A stretch of DNA of 17,052 bases, taken from positions 1 through 17,052 of the forward strand of contig JAKBCH010000039.1 in the NCBI GenBank assembly GCA_021808055.1. The letters are read 5' to 3'. Each line of letters begins with the position of its first letter. The stretch's first letter is position 1. Origin of the DNA: Pseudomonadota bacterium (GTDB taxonomy: Bacteria; Pseudomonadota; Alphaproteobacteria; Acetobacterales; Acetobacteraceae). The position numbers were made by a program, and so were the translations under genes. Positions 6,900 to 14,149 of this stretch are shown piece by piece. Under the pieces are notes generated by a model. That model did not search any database. It saw only the letters and a list, made by a program, of their open reading frames with translations, and was not told the origin of the DNA.

Positions 6900-8630
6900 A
6901 TGCAAGACGAAAATCTGTTCGCCGCCCTGCGTGGCGAGGTTCTCACCGCCCTGGAAGCCCTGGCCCCCGGCCTGGCGCCGGAAATTCTGGCGCGCGTGGA
7001 AGTTACCCCCACCAAGGATGCGGCCCACGGGGACATGGCGACCAATGCCGCCATGATCGCCGCCAAGCCCGCGGGCAAAAACCCGCGTGAGCTGGCCGCC
7101 TTGCTGGTGGAGGCGCTCGGCGCTTGCGCTGGAATTACTAAGGCCGAAGCGGCGGGGCCGGGCTTTGTGAATCTGACCCTCTCGCCTGCTCTGCTGCTGG
7201 CGCAACTGCCCGTCATTCTGAATGCCCAGGAGGCTTTCGGCCAAGGCGCATCTCGCGCGCGCAAGATCAATGTGGAATATGTTTCCGCTAACCCCACCGG
7301 GCCGCTGCATGTCGGCCATTGCCGGGGGGCCGTGGTGGGCGATGCGCTGGCCAATTTGCTTACCAAAGCGGGTTATGACGTCACCAAGGAATATTACATC
7401 AACGATGCCGGGGCGCAGGTTCTGGCCTTGGCCCGTTCGGTTTATGTCAGGTATCTGGAGGCGCTGAAGCTCTCGCCGGAGGCCTATATCGAAACCGTGC
7501 CCGGCGGAATGCAATATGGCGGGGCGTATCTCATCCCCATCGGCGAGGCTTTGGCTGAGAAATATGGCGATGAATATGCCGAAACCCCGGAAGCCAACTG
7601 GCTGGATATTTTCCGGGATTTCGCGGTGAGCCGCATGATGGAGATGATCCGCGAGGATCTGGCAGCACTTGGCGTGCGGCACGATGTGTTCTCCTCCGAA
7701 CGCGCGCTGGTTGAGAATGGCGGCGTGGAGCGCGGCTTGCAGGTGCTGCGCGGAAAAGGCCTGATCTATCGCGGCATATTGGAACCGCCGAAAGGCAAAA
7801 CACCTGAGGATTGGGAGCCCCGAGAGCAAGAGCTTTTCCGCTCAACCGAATATGGTGATGACGTGGACCGCCCCATCGCCAAATCTGACGGCAGCTTTAC
7901 CTATTTCGCCAACGACATCGCCTACCATGCAGACAAGGTGGCGCGCGGTTGCCCGGACCTTATCGACGTTCTGGGGGCCGACCATGGCGGTTATGTGAAG
8001 CGGATGCAGGCGGCGGTGAAGGCGCTTTCCGGCGGGCGGCTGGATGTGGTCCTCTGCCAGATCGTGAAAGTGATGAAGGACGGCGAGCCGGTTAAAATGT
8101 CTAAGCGTGCCGGCACCTTCGTGGAGCTGCGGGACCTGATCGACGAGGTTGGGCCGGATGCGGTGCGCTTCCTTATCCTGATGCGCAAGGCCGACGCGCA
8201 GATGGATTTCGACCTTAACGCTGCCGTGGCGCAGACCCGCGAAAACCCGGTGTTCTACGTGCAATATGCCCATGCGCGCTGCCGCTCCGTGCTGCGCGCC
8301 GCCCCCGCCCCCTCGGCCAAGGCGGATTTCTCTACCCTCACGGCACCTGAGGAGATGGCGCTGCTGCGCCGCCTCATCACCTGGCCGCGGTTGGTGGAGC
8401 AGGCCGCCGAGGCGCGCGAGCCGCATAGGGTTGCTTTTTTCCTCTATGAATTGGCTTCGGATTTCCACGCCCTCTGGAACGCAGGGCGGGAGAATACCGC
8501 CTTACGTTTCCTGCAAGACGACAAACCGGCGGAGACGACGGCGCGCATCGGGCTTGTGGCGGCCACCGCCATCGTGCTTCGCTCTGGGCTTGCCGTGCTG
8601 GGGGTGAACCCGGTTGAGGAAATGAGGTAA
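6900..8630 (+). CDS. argS: Arginyl-tRNA synthetase
   Basis: This class I aminoacyl-tRNA synthetase charges tRNA-Arg in the cytoplasm. The roughly 576-residue product has the N-terminal Arg-specific additional domain (about 1-110). It is followed by the catalytic domain with the HIGH-type motif HVGH (residues 137-140, in SANPTGPLHVGHCRGA) and the KMSKR loop (399-403). After GTFVELRDLIDEVGPDAVRF comes the C-terminal DALR anticodon-binding domain, which ends AVLGVNPVEEMR. Starts at ATG 6897, ATG 6900 or TTG 6888 are all possible. ATG 6900 was taken because the GAGAG run just upstream has slightly better spacing. The gap to dgt is only a few bases and the next gene follows after three. Confidence 0.97.
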   Translation: MQDENLFAALRGEVLTALEALAPGLAPEILARVEVTPTKDAAHGDMATNAAMIAAKPAGKNPRELAALLVEALGACAGITKAEAAGPGFVNLTLSPALLLAQLPVILNAQEAFGQGASRARKINVEYVSANPTGPLHVGHCRGAVVGDALANLLTKAGYDVTKEYYINDAGAQVLALARSVYVRYLEALKLSPEAYIETVPGGMQYGGAYLIPIGEALAEKYGDEYAETPEANWLDIFRDFAVSRMMEMIREDLAALGVRHDVFSSERALVENGGVERGLQVLRGKGLIYRGILEPPKGKTPEDWEPREQELFRSTEYGDDVDRPIAKSDGSFTYFANDIAYHADKVARGCPDLIDVLGADHGGYVKRMQAAVKALSGGRLDVVLCQIVKVMKDGEPVKMSKRAGTFVELRDLIDEVGPDAVRFLILMRKADAQMDFDLNAAVAQTRENPVFYVQYAHARCRSVLRAAPAPSAKADFSTLTAPEEMALLRRLITWPRLVEQAAEAREPHRVAFFLYELASDFHALWNAGRENTALRFLQDDKPAETTARIGLVAATAIVLRSGLAVLGVNPVEEMR

Positions 8631-8633
8631 GGC

Positions 8634-9374
8634 TTGCAGGAGGAAGACGACGATTTCCTGTACCGTCCGCACCGCGCCAGGGGGCAGCGGCTGGACCCCG
8701 CGATCAAGCGCATGGCGATGGCGGCTGGCGGTGTTTCGGTGCTGGTTATCGTCATCGCCTGGGTTTGGAGCGGCATTCACCCTTATACTTTTGGGCCGCC
8801 GCCGGTCATAAGCCCGCCCGCGACACCGCTGCGCATTGTGCCAGCAGACCCCGGCGGCATGGTGGTGCCGGGGGCGGATATTCCGATCATGTCCGGTGAT
8901 ATGGATGCGGGTGGTGCGCCGCATCTGGCCCCGGCTACGCAAGCGCCTGATATTGCGGCATTAAACCAGGCTGCCGGACTTAACCCGCCGGTGCCCGCCA
9001 CCCAGGCCCCACCGCAAACCGCCAGCACGGTAGCACCCCCTGCCACAGATGCGCCAAAGGCTGTGATACCCGCTTCATCTCAGGCGCCGCGCCCTGGCTC
9101 CATTGCCACCAGTGCCGCCGCCGCGAAGAGCATGACCGCCGTGCAGCTTGCCGCCACCAGCGATGAGGACGGCGTTTTGGCCGTCTGGGTGAAGCTTCAA
9201 CAGAAATTCCCGGATTTGCTGAAAGGAAGGCAACCCGAGATCATCCCGGCCATCGTCAATGGCCAGAGCCTTTGGCGGCTACGGGTTGGGGGGTTTGCCT
9301 CGGCTAACGCGGCTAAAAGCTTTTGCGACGATCTGACTTCCAAGGGTGCGGCATGCACCGTGGCGGCGTTTTGA
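8634..9374 (+). CDS. Inner-membrane SPOR-domain protein
   Basis: This 246-residue protein is predicted to be bitopic, with its N-terminus in the cytoplasm. Residues 1-27 are charged (QEEDDD then RPHRARGQR), residues about 28-46 form one membrane segment (GVSVLVIVIAWVW), and residues 50-165 are a proline/alanine-rich periplasmic linker containing PATQAP twice. Residues about 167-246 fit a SPOR domain, with LWRLRVGGFASANAAKSFC and the ending CTVAAF. SPOR domains bind glycan strands lacking stem peptides and often mark septal peptidoglycan, so a wall or division role is likely, but no specific homologue was recognised. The start is TTG 8634, three bases after argS and just behind GAGGTAAGG. The first ATG (8712) would remove the cytoplasmic tail. 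It overlaps nagZ by 22 bases. Confidence 0.85.
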   Translation: MQEEDDDFLYRPHRARGQRLDPAIKRMAMAAGGVSVLVIVIAWVWSGIHPYTFGPPPVISPPATPLRIVPADPGGMVVPGADIPIMSGDMDAGGAPHLAPATQAPDIAALNQAAGLNPPVPATQAPPQTASTVAPPATDAPKAVIPASSQAPRPGSIATSAAAAKSMTAVQLAATSDEDGVLAVWVKLQQKFPDLLKGRQPEIIPAIVNGQSLWRLRVGGFASANAAKSFCDDLTSKGAACTVAAF

Positions 9375-10216
9375 AACCGGCTATTTTAGGTATTTCCGGG
9401 CTGGTGTTAACCACGCAAGAGCGTGCGCTTTTGCAGGAGCACCAGCCGCGTGGGGTTATTCTGTTCGCGCGGAATATTAATAACCGCAAGCAACTTATTG
9501 ATCTTAATGCTGATTTAAAAGAAACCTTGCCGCCCGGCGCGGTTTTAATGGTGGATCAGGAGGGCGGGCGTGTGGCGCGGCTTAAACCCCCGCATTGGCC
9601 CGCATTGCCTCCCGCGGGCAGCCTGCGCACTGAGGAAGAGGCATTCGCGCATGGCCGCGCGCTGGGGAAAATGGTGCGCGAGGCCGGGTTCACCAGCACC
9701 GCCGCCCCGGTGCTGGATATCCGTGTGCCTGGCGCTTCCGATGTGGTGGGCGACCGCGCCATTACTGGCGATGCCGCCACAGTGGGTCGGCTGGGTGGGG
9801 AAATCGCCAGAGGCATAATAGCTGAAGACGTGCTGCCGGTGATGAAGCACTTGCCCGGCCATGGCAGGGCGTTGGTTGATTCTCATATTGCCCTGCCACG
9901 CGTGCCGGAGCTGACAGAGGATGATCTGCTGCCGTTTATCGCCAATAACAGCCTCCCCTGGGCAATGACGGCGCATGTGGTTTACGAGCAATATGATCCT
10001 GTAAATCCAGGCACTTTGTCTGAAATTGTCATTCGGGACCTCGTCCGCACGCGCATTGGCTTTAAAGGCGTTCTTGTATCGGATGACCTTGCCATGGGCG
10101 CGCTGAGCGGCACGCCAGCAGAACGCGCCATTCGCGCGTTGGCGGCGGGGTGCGACATCGCGCTCTATTGCCCAGGCGATTTTGAAGGCAACCGTGCCGT
10201 ACTGGAGGCACTGTAG
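9353..10216 (+). CDS. nagZ: Beta-N-acetylhexosaminidase (NagZ, GH3), short C-terminus
   Basis: NagZ is a cytoplasmic family 3 glycosidase that removes N-acetylglucosamine from anhydromuropeptides in peptidoglycan recycling. Signatures are GISGLVLT (near residue 13), VDQEGGRVARL (67-77), KHLPGHG (165-171), the catalytic-loop DSH (176-178) and the nucleophile motif VSDDLAMGAL (Asp244/Asp245). All catalytic elements are present. At 287 residues it is about 50 shorter than E. coli NagZ (341): it stops right after the last strand and helix (CDIALYCPG, then RAVLEAL), and the next gene begins two bases later, so there is no room for the usual C-terminal helices. The ATG at 9353 is preferred; it overlaps the SPOR gene by 22 bases. 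The SPOR gene upstream fits a cell-wall theme. Confidence 0.92.
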   Translation: MHRGGVLKPAILGISGLVLTTQERALLQEHQPRGVILFARNINNRKQLIDLNADLKETLPPGAVLMVDQEGGRVARLKPPHWPALPPAGSLRTEEEAFAHGRALGKMVREAGFTSTAAPVLDIRVPGASDVVGDRAITGDAATVGRLGGEIARGIIAEDVLPVMKHLPGHGRALVDSHIALPRVPELTEDDLLPFIANNSLPWAMTAHVVYEQYDPVNPGTLSEIVIRDLVRTRIGFKGVLVSDDLAMGALSGTPAERAIRALAAGCDIALYCPGDFEGNRAVLEAL

Positions 10217-10218
10217 TC

Positions 10219-10923
10219 GTGCCACATTTCCTGCTCATCATTCTTGCTCTGGCTGCCGCCATCATCATGCACGAGCTGGCGCATGGTGTTGTGGCCTATT
10301 GGCTGGGTGATTACACCGCCCGTTGGGCCGGGCGTCTCACGCTGAATCCGCTGAAGCATATAGACAAAACCGGCAGCATCGTCGTGCCGCTGGTGCTGGC
10401 GGTGGGGCAGTTTCTCACGCTGGGGCGGGTTGCGTTTCTTTATGGCTGGGCGAAGCCAGTTCCGGTCAATCCTGTTAATTTGCGGCTGGGAAATTACCGC
10501 AATGCCAGGCGGTTGATGGCGATTGTTGCCGTGACGGGGCCGATCATGAATTTTATTCTGGCGCTGGCGGGCGGCTTTGCCATGCACGCGGCGGTGGCAA
10601 TGCACTCAATCCAGTTCGTGGATTTTCTGGCCTATTTCATCCAGATCAATCTGGTGCTGGGCCTGTTCAATCTTATCCCGCTGCCGCCAATGGATGGCGG
10701 GCGCATTGCTGTGGGAGTGTTGCCGCTGCCGCTGGCCATAAAGCTCGCCCAGGCGGAAAAAATTGGCATCGCGGTGGTGTTGCTGGTGTTGTTCGTGTTG
10801 CCGCTTACCTTGGCGCAGTTTGGTATTCAGTTCGACCCGTTTCGTGAGGTGATGGAGTTAGTTCTGCCAGCAGCGGAGCGCGTGGTGCTGGTGCTGACGG
10901 GGAATGGCGTTGGAAACAACTGA
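10219..10923 (+). CDS. M50-family site-2-type membrane metalloprotease
   Basis: This 234-residue polytopic protein belongs to the M50 family, whose members cut substrates within or near the membrane. The zinc motif HELAH (His18, Glu19, His22) sits in the first membrane helix. The second motif, FNLIPLPPMDGGRI (Asn151, Asp159), supplies the third ligand. Other hydrophobic spans lie around residues 55-75, 99-125, 135-155 and 180-200. There is no PDZ domain, unlike RseP, so it resembles the compact subgroup of M50 proteases without PDZ domains. It starts with GTG 10219, two bases after nagZ, and overlaps scpA by 20 bases. Its substrate is unknown. Sitting between nagZ and scpA is unusual for alphaproteobacteria as far as I know. 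Confidence 0.9.
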   Translation: MPHFLLIILALAAAIIMHELAHGVVAYWLGDYTARWAGRLTLNPLKHIDKTGSIVVPLVLAVGQFLTLGRVAFLYGWAKPVPVNPVNLRLGNYRNARRLMAIVAVTGPIMNFILALAGGFAMHAAVAMHSIQFVDFLAYFIQINLVLGLFNLIPLPPMDGGRIAVGVLPLPLAIKLAQAEKIGIAVVLLVLFVLPLTLAQFGIQFDPFREVMELVLPAAERVVLVLTGNGVGNN

Positions 10924-11662
10924 AGCCCTTGTTCTGAAACTGGAAGGCTTTGAAGGCCCGCTGGACCTGCTGCTGGAACTCGCCCGCACCCAGAAAGTGG
11001 ACCTCGCCAAAATCTCCATTCTGCAACTCGTTGAGCAATTCTTGGCGGTCATTGAGGGTGCAAGGCGGGTGCGGCTTGAGCTGGCGGCGGACTGGCTGGT
11101 GATGGCGGCCTGGCTCACCTGGCTGAAATCCCGCCTGCTGGTGCCCCAGCTTGGCGAGCCGGAGGATGCCGAGATTGCGGCGGATATTCTGCAGGCCCGG
11201 TTGATGGACCTCCAGGCTATGCGTGAGGCCGCGAAATGGATGGGTGCCCGCCCGCAACGGGGCTGGGACGTATTTGAGCGTGGTGTCCCGGAGGAGTTGA
11301 CGGAGCTCGACCGCTCCCGCCTGAAGCTTGAAATGGCGGGGCTGCTTTCGGCGTATCTCGCGGCGCGGCGCCGGGCGGGGGGCAAGCAGCAATACCGACC
11401 AAAGCCGATGGTGTATTTTTCGGTGCAGGATGCCTTGCAGCGGGTTGGGCGGCTTTTGGGCTCCCTGCCGGACTGGACCAGTTTGGAGCAATTTTTGCCT
11501 GAAGGGCTGGAGGATGGCACGCCACGCCGGGCAGCCATCTCCTCAACCCTTATCGCGGGGCTGGAAATGGCCAAGTCTGGGCAGTTAGATTTAAGACAGG
11601 ATGAGAGATTTGGACCGATTCTGATGCGGCAGACAAAGGAAGGCGATGGATTTGACGGCTGA
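10904..11662 (+). CDS. scpA: ScpA, segregation and condensation protein A (kleisin)
   Basis: ScpA is the kleisin that bridges the two heads of the SMC dimer and works with ScpB in chromosome condensation and segregation. The 252 residues match the family. The N-terminal kleisin motif is FEGPLDLLLELARTQKVDLAKI (residues about 15-36), and DWLVMAAWLTWLKSRLLVP is also typical. The C-terminal winged-helix region includes QLDLRQDERFGPI (about 229-241). ATG 10904 overlaps the M50 gene by 20 bases, and its 3' end overlaps scpB by 17, which suggests coupled translation of the two partners. No smc gene is in the window. The assignment is secure. Confidence 0.95.
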   Translation: MALETTEALVLKLEGFEGPLDLLLELARTQKVDLAKISILQLVEQFLAVIEGARRVRLELAADWLVMAAWLTWLKSRLLVPQLGEPEDAEIAADILQARLMDLQAMREAAKWMGARPQRGWDVFERGVPEELTELDRSRLKLEMAGLLSAYLAARRRAGGKQQYRPKPMVYFSVQDALQRVGRLLGSLPDWTSLEQFLPEGLEDGTPRRAAISSTLIAGLEMAKSGQLDLRQDERFGPILMRQTKEGDGFDG

Positions 11663-12224
11663 GTTCACCCCGGCGATGCGTTTGGCGGAAGCAGCGATTT
11701 TTGCCGCCACCCAGCCGGTTACGCCACGAATGCTGGCCAATTTGCTGCCTGAAGATGCCGATGTGGACGCTGTGATGGCGGCGCTGACATTGGCCTATGA
11801 AACGCGCGGGGTGAATATTGCCGCCATCGGCGGGGGCTGGCAGTTCCGTACGGCGCCGGACCTCGCCCCATTTTTACGCAAAGTGGTGGAGCTGCCGCGC
11901 CGCCTGCCGCGCGTGGCGATGGAGAGCCTCGCCATCATCGCCTATCACCAGCCCGTTACCCGCACCGAGATTGAGGAAATTCGCGGCGCAGCACTTTCTC
12001 AGAACACGCTGGATCTGCTGCTGGAAAACGGTTTGGTAACGCCCAAGGGCCGTAAGGAAACCCCAGGCCGCCCAACGCTTTGGGGCACCACACCTGCGTT
12101 TCTGGCGCAGTTCGGGTTGAACGATCTACGCGAGCTGCCCAAGCGCGAGGAGCTGCTGATCGACCCAACCGGCCCCGCGCATGCGCCGATGCCGGAGGCG
12201 GAATTGCCCATGGAGCCGGAATGA
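11646..12224 (+). CDS. scpB: ScpB, segregation and condensation protein B
   Basis: ScpB is the winged-helix partner of ScpA in the SMC-ScpAB condensin complex. The 192-residue protein has two winged-helix regions: MRLAEAAIFAATQPVTPRML (about 11-30), and PRVAMESLAIIAYHQPVTRTEIEEIRG (about 89-115) with the highly conserved AIIAYHQPVTR core. It then has GRKETPGRPTLWGTT and FLAQFGLNDLRELP, all diagnostic of the family. The last 20 residues are an acidic, proline-rich tail. AAGGAAGG at 11636-11643 is a strong ribosome site for ATG 11646, inside the end of scpA. The stop overlaps the chaC start (ATGA). In many alphaproteobacteria tatA follows here; in this window it does not. Confidence 0.96.
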   Translation: MDLTAEFTPAMRLAEAAIFAATQPVTPRMLANLLPEDADVDAVMAALTLAYETRGVNIAAIGGGWQFRTAPDLAPFLRKVVELPRRLPRVAMESLAIIAYHQPVTRTEIEEIRGAALSQNTLDLLLENGLVTPKGRKETPGRPTLWGTTPAFLAQFGLNDLRELPKREELLIDPTGPAHAPMPEAELPMEPE

Positions 12225-12892
12225 GCGAGCTGCGCATCACCCGGCAAACATTGATGGACGGTTCGCTGCGCGCCCGCCAACGGGAATATTCCGAGAAATA
12301 CCCTGACATGCGCTGGCGGACCGATGCCGAGATGGCGGCGCTGTTTGAGCAAACCATGGGCGAGCACCCGCCGGGCGAGGATTTATGGGTATTCGGCTAT
12401 GGCTCGCTCATTTGGAACCCGGCTTTTGAGTATGAGGAACAGAGCTGTGCTTTGCTGCGCGGCTGGCACCGGCGGTTCTGCCTCAAGCTGCATATGGGCC
12501 GCGGCACGCCTGAAACGCCTGGGCTGATGCTGGCGCTGGATAAAGGCGGTGCCTGCCGGGGCGTTGCCTTTCGCATAAAGGCCAAGAAAATCCGGCAGGA
12601 GCTGGCGCTTATCTGGCAGCGGGAAATGTATGGCGGGGCCTATAATGCCCGCTGGGTGAAGCTGGAGGCCGGGCAAAACCGCATGCGCGCCATCACCTTT
12701 GTCATCAATCCTCGTCATCCGCGTTACATCAAGGATCTCACCACGGAAGAGACGGCGACGTTGATCGCTTCCGGCCGGGGAGACCTTGGCACCTGCCGGG
12801 AATATTTTGACAATACCGTGGCACATCTAAAGGCGCTGGGGGTGCAGGACGCTGCCCTTGCGCGCATTGCCGCGTCTTTGCCATCCGCGTGA
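12221..12892 (+). CDS. chaC: ChaC-type gamma-glutamylcyclotransferase
   Basis: ChaC-family enzymes break glutathione into 5-oxoproline and Cys-Gly in the cytosol. The 223-residue protein has the family's phosphate/gamma-glutamyl-binding loop VFGYGSLIWNP (residues about 57-67), LRGWHRRFCL, and the catalytic glutamate in WQREMYGGAYNARWV (Glu135), then FVINPRHPRYI and the GRGDLGTCREYFDNTV segment typical of ChaC. The first 45 residues form a charged N-terminal extension before the core fold. ATG 12221 overlaps the scpB stop by four bases, so the gene is translationally coupled to scpB. It is followed by tatB after 21 bases. It occupies the slot where tatA is usually found. Its codon use and GC level look like those of its neighbours, so no sign of recent transfer was seen. 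Confidence 0.92.
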   Translation: MSELRITRQTLMDGSLRARQREYSEKYPDMRWRTDAEMAALFEQTMGEHPPGEDLWVFGYGSLIWNPAFEYEEQSCALLRGWHRRFCLKLHMGRGTPETPGLMLALDKGGACRGVAFRIKAKKIRQELALIWQREMYGGAYNARWVKLEAGQNRMRAITFVINPRHPRYIKDLTTEETATLIASGRGDLGTCREYFDNTVAHLKALGVQDAALARIAASLPSA

Positions 12893-12913
12893 TGGCCTGC
12901 TAGCAAGCCTGCA

Positions 12914-13348
12914 ATGTTTGGATTGTCTTGGGGTGAGATCGGGCTGATCATGGCGGTGGCGCTTATCGCCATTGGGCCAAAGGATCTGCCTGTCGCTATT
13001 CGCACCGTTACCGGGTTGATCAAGAAAGCCCGGGGCATGGCCGCTGAATTCCAGGGTCATGTGGATGAGATGATGCGCGAGGCGAACCTCTCCGATGTAA
13101 AAGGCGAGATCGACAAGCTCCGCCGGTTCGATTTCCGCACCGCCGCCGAGACCGCGCTGGACCCTGACGGAACGCTGCGCGCTTCGGTGAGGGAGGTAAA
13201 TGACGGTGTAGCCGTCATGCCCTACAAGCCGCCAGCCCCGGTGGAGGAAGCTCTGCCGGATTCGCCCGCTTTTATTCCGCCGGATGCCGCGCGTAAGCCG
13301 CTGGTCCCGGCTTTTATTCCCCCCGGCACCAGGCGTTGGGGTTTTTAG
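12914..13348 (+). CDS. tatB: TatB, twin-arginine translocase subunit
   Basis: TatB works with TatC to recognise twin-arginine signal peptides of folded proteins at the inner membrane. The 144-residue product has one N-terminal membrane segment (about 5-20), Glu8, the GPKDLP hinge (Gly21-Pro22) and the amphipathic helix VAIRTVTGLIKKARGMAAEF. The longer charged tail (HVDEMMREANLSD) separates it from TatA. Residues about 100-144 are proline-rich and hold PAFIPP twice, 14 residues apart, ending TRRWGF. ATG 12914 has no clear ribosome site. The TAG stop is three bases before tatC. No tatA lies in the window, so a TatA must be encoded elsewhere or this protein may serve both roles; the first is more likely. 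Confidence 0.9.
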   Translation: MFGLSWGEIGLIMAVALIAIGPKDLPVAIRTVTGLIKKARGMAAEFQGHVDEMMREANLSDVKGEIDKLRRFDFRTAAETALDPDGTLRASVREVNDGVAVMPYKPPAPVEEALPDSPAFIPPDAARKPLVPAFIPPGTRRWGF

Positions 13349-13351
13349 CGC

Positions 13352-14149
13352 ATGGCCGATGATGATGAGATCAACGACAAGGAAATGCCGCTGCTTGAGC
13401 ATCTGGGGGAACTGCGCCGCCGGTTGATCTGGTCGGCGGCTACATTTCTTGTTTGCTTTGTCGGCTGCTATCATTTCGCACCAAGAATTTACGATTTTCT
13501 GGCAGCTCCGCTGGCGCACGCGCTGGAAGCGCAAGGCCACAAGCCGGAACTTATCTATACCGCGCTCTACGAGGCTTTTTTTACCTATGTGAAAGTTGCG
13601 GTGTTTGCGGCGGCGTTCATCTCATTCCCCGTGGTAGCCGTACAAATATGGCTGTTTGTGGCGCCGGGCTTGTACAAACGTGAAAAACGCGCGCTGCTGC
13701 CTTTTCTTCTCGCCACGCCGATATTGTTTTTTGCAGGTGGAGCGCTGGCTTATTATGTTTTCTTCCCCGTAGCCTGGAAGTTTTTTCTCTCCTTCCAGCA
13801 ATCGGGTGGGGCAGTTGATATTGAATTGCTACCGAAAGTGGCGGATTATTTGAATATCGTTATGAAACTGATCTTCGCTTTCGGGCTCAGTTTCGAACTG
13901 CCTGTGCTGCTGACGCTGCTGGGTAAGGTTGGTATCGTTTCCTATGCGATGCTCAAGAAGTACCGGCGCTATGCTTATGTAGGTTGCTTCATCGTCGCGG
14001 CAATCATGGCGCCGCCGGATGTGCCGAGCCAATGTATCATGGCCGGGCTGCTGATTTTCCTGTTCGAGATTTCACTGTTTTTAGTGCGGATTGTCGAACC
14101 AAAATACGAAGCCGAAACCGAAGAAGATAAAGACGCCGAACATGCATGA
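13352..14149 (+). CDS. tatC: TatC, twin-arginine translocase core subunit
   Basis: TatC is the six-span membrane receptor of the Tat pathway that, with TatB, binds RR signal peptides. The 265-residue product shows the N-terminal motif [14 protein letters not shown] (about 12-25) that contacts signal peptides. The glutamate-containing [11 protein letters not shown] lies in the fourth span (Glu within FELPV), and the cytosolic loop motif MAPPDVPSQ is before the last span. Six hydrophobic stretches can be seen, as expected. The C-terminal tail is strongly acidic ([13 protein letters not shown]). It begins three bases after tatB and overlaps serS by 8 bases. Identity is certain. Confidence 0.97.
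   Translation: MADDDEINDKEMPLLEHLGELRRRLIWSAATFLVCFVGCYHFAPRIYDFLAAPLAHALEAQGHKPELIYTALYEAFFTYVKVAVFAAAFISFPVVAVQIWLFVAPGLYKREKRALLPFLLATPILFFAGGALAYYVFFPVAWKFFLSFQQSGGAVDIELLPKVADYLNIVMKLIFAFGLSFELPVLLTLLGKVGIVSYAMLKKYRRYAYVGCFIVAAIMAPPDVPSQCIMAGLLIFLFEISLFLVRIVEPKYEAETEEDKDAEHA

Noticed and set aside
6840..7829. Long minus-strand open frame (about 329 codons) opposite the dgt/argS junction
   Set aside because: It mirrors the strongly supported argS gene, has no recognisable domain, and long antisense frames are expected in GC-rich DNA.
10805..11491. Minus-strand open frame opposite the M50 protease and scpA genes
   Set aside because: The plus-strand genes carry clear family motifs. The antisense product is rich in Arg/Pro/His without a known pattern.
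12895..12912. GCCTGC direct repeat and the 8-base palindrome TGCTAGCA in the chaC-tatB gap, possible scar of a tatA deletion or insertion
   Set aside because: Both are short enough to arise by chance, and there are no target-site duplications or element remnants around them.
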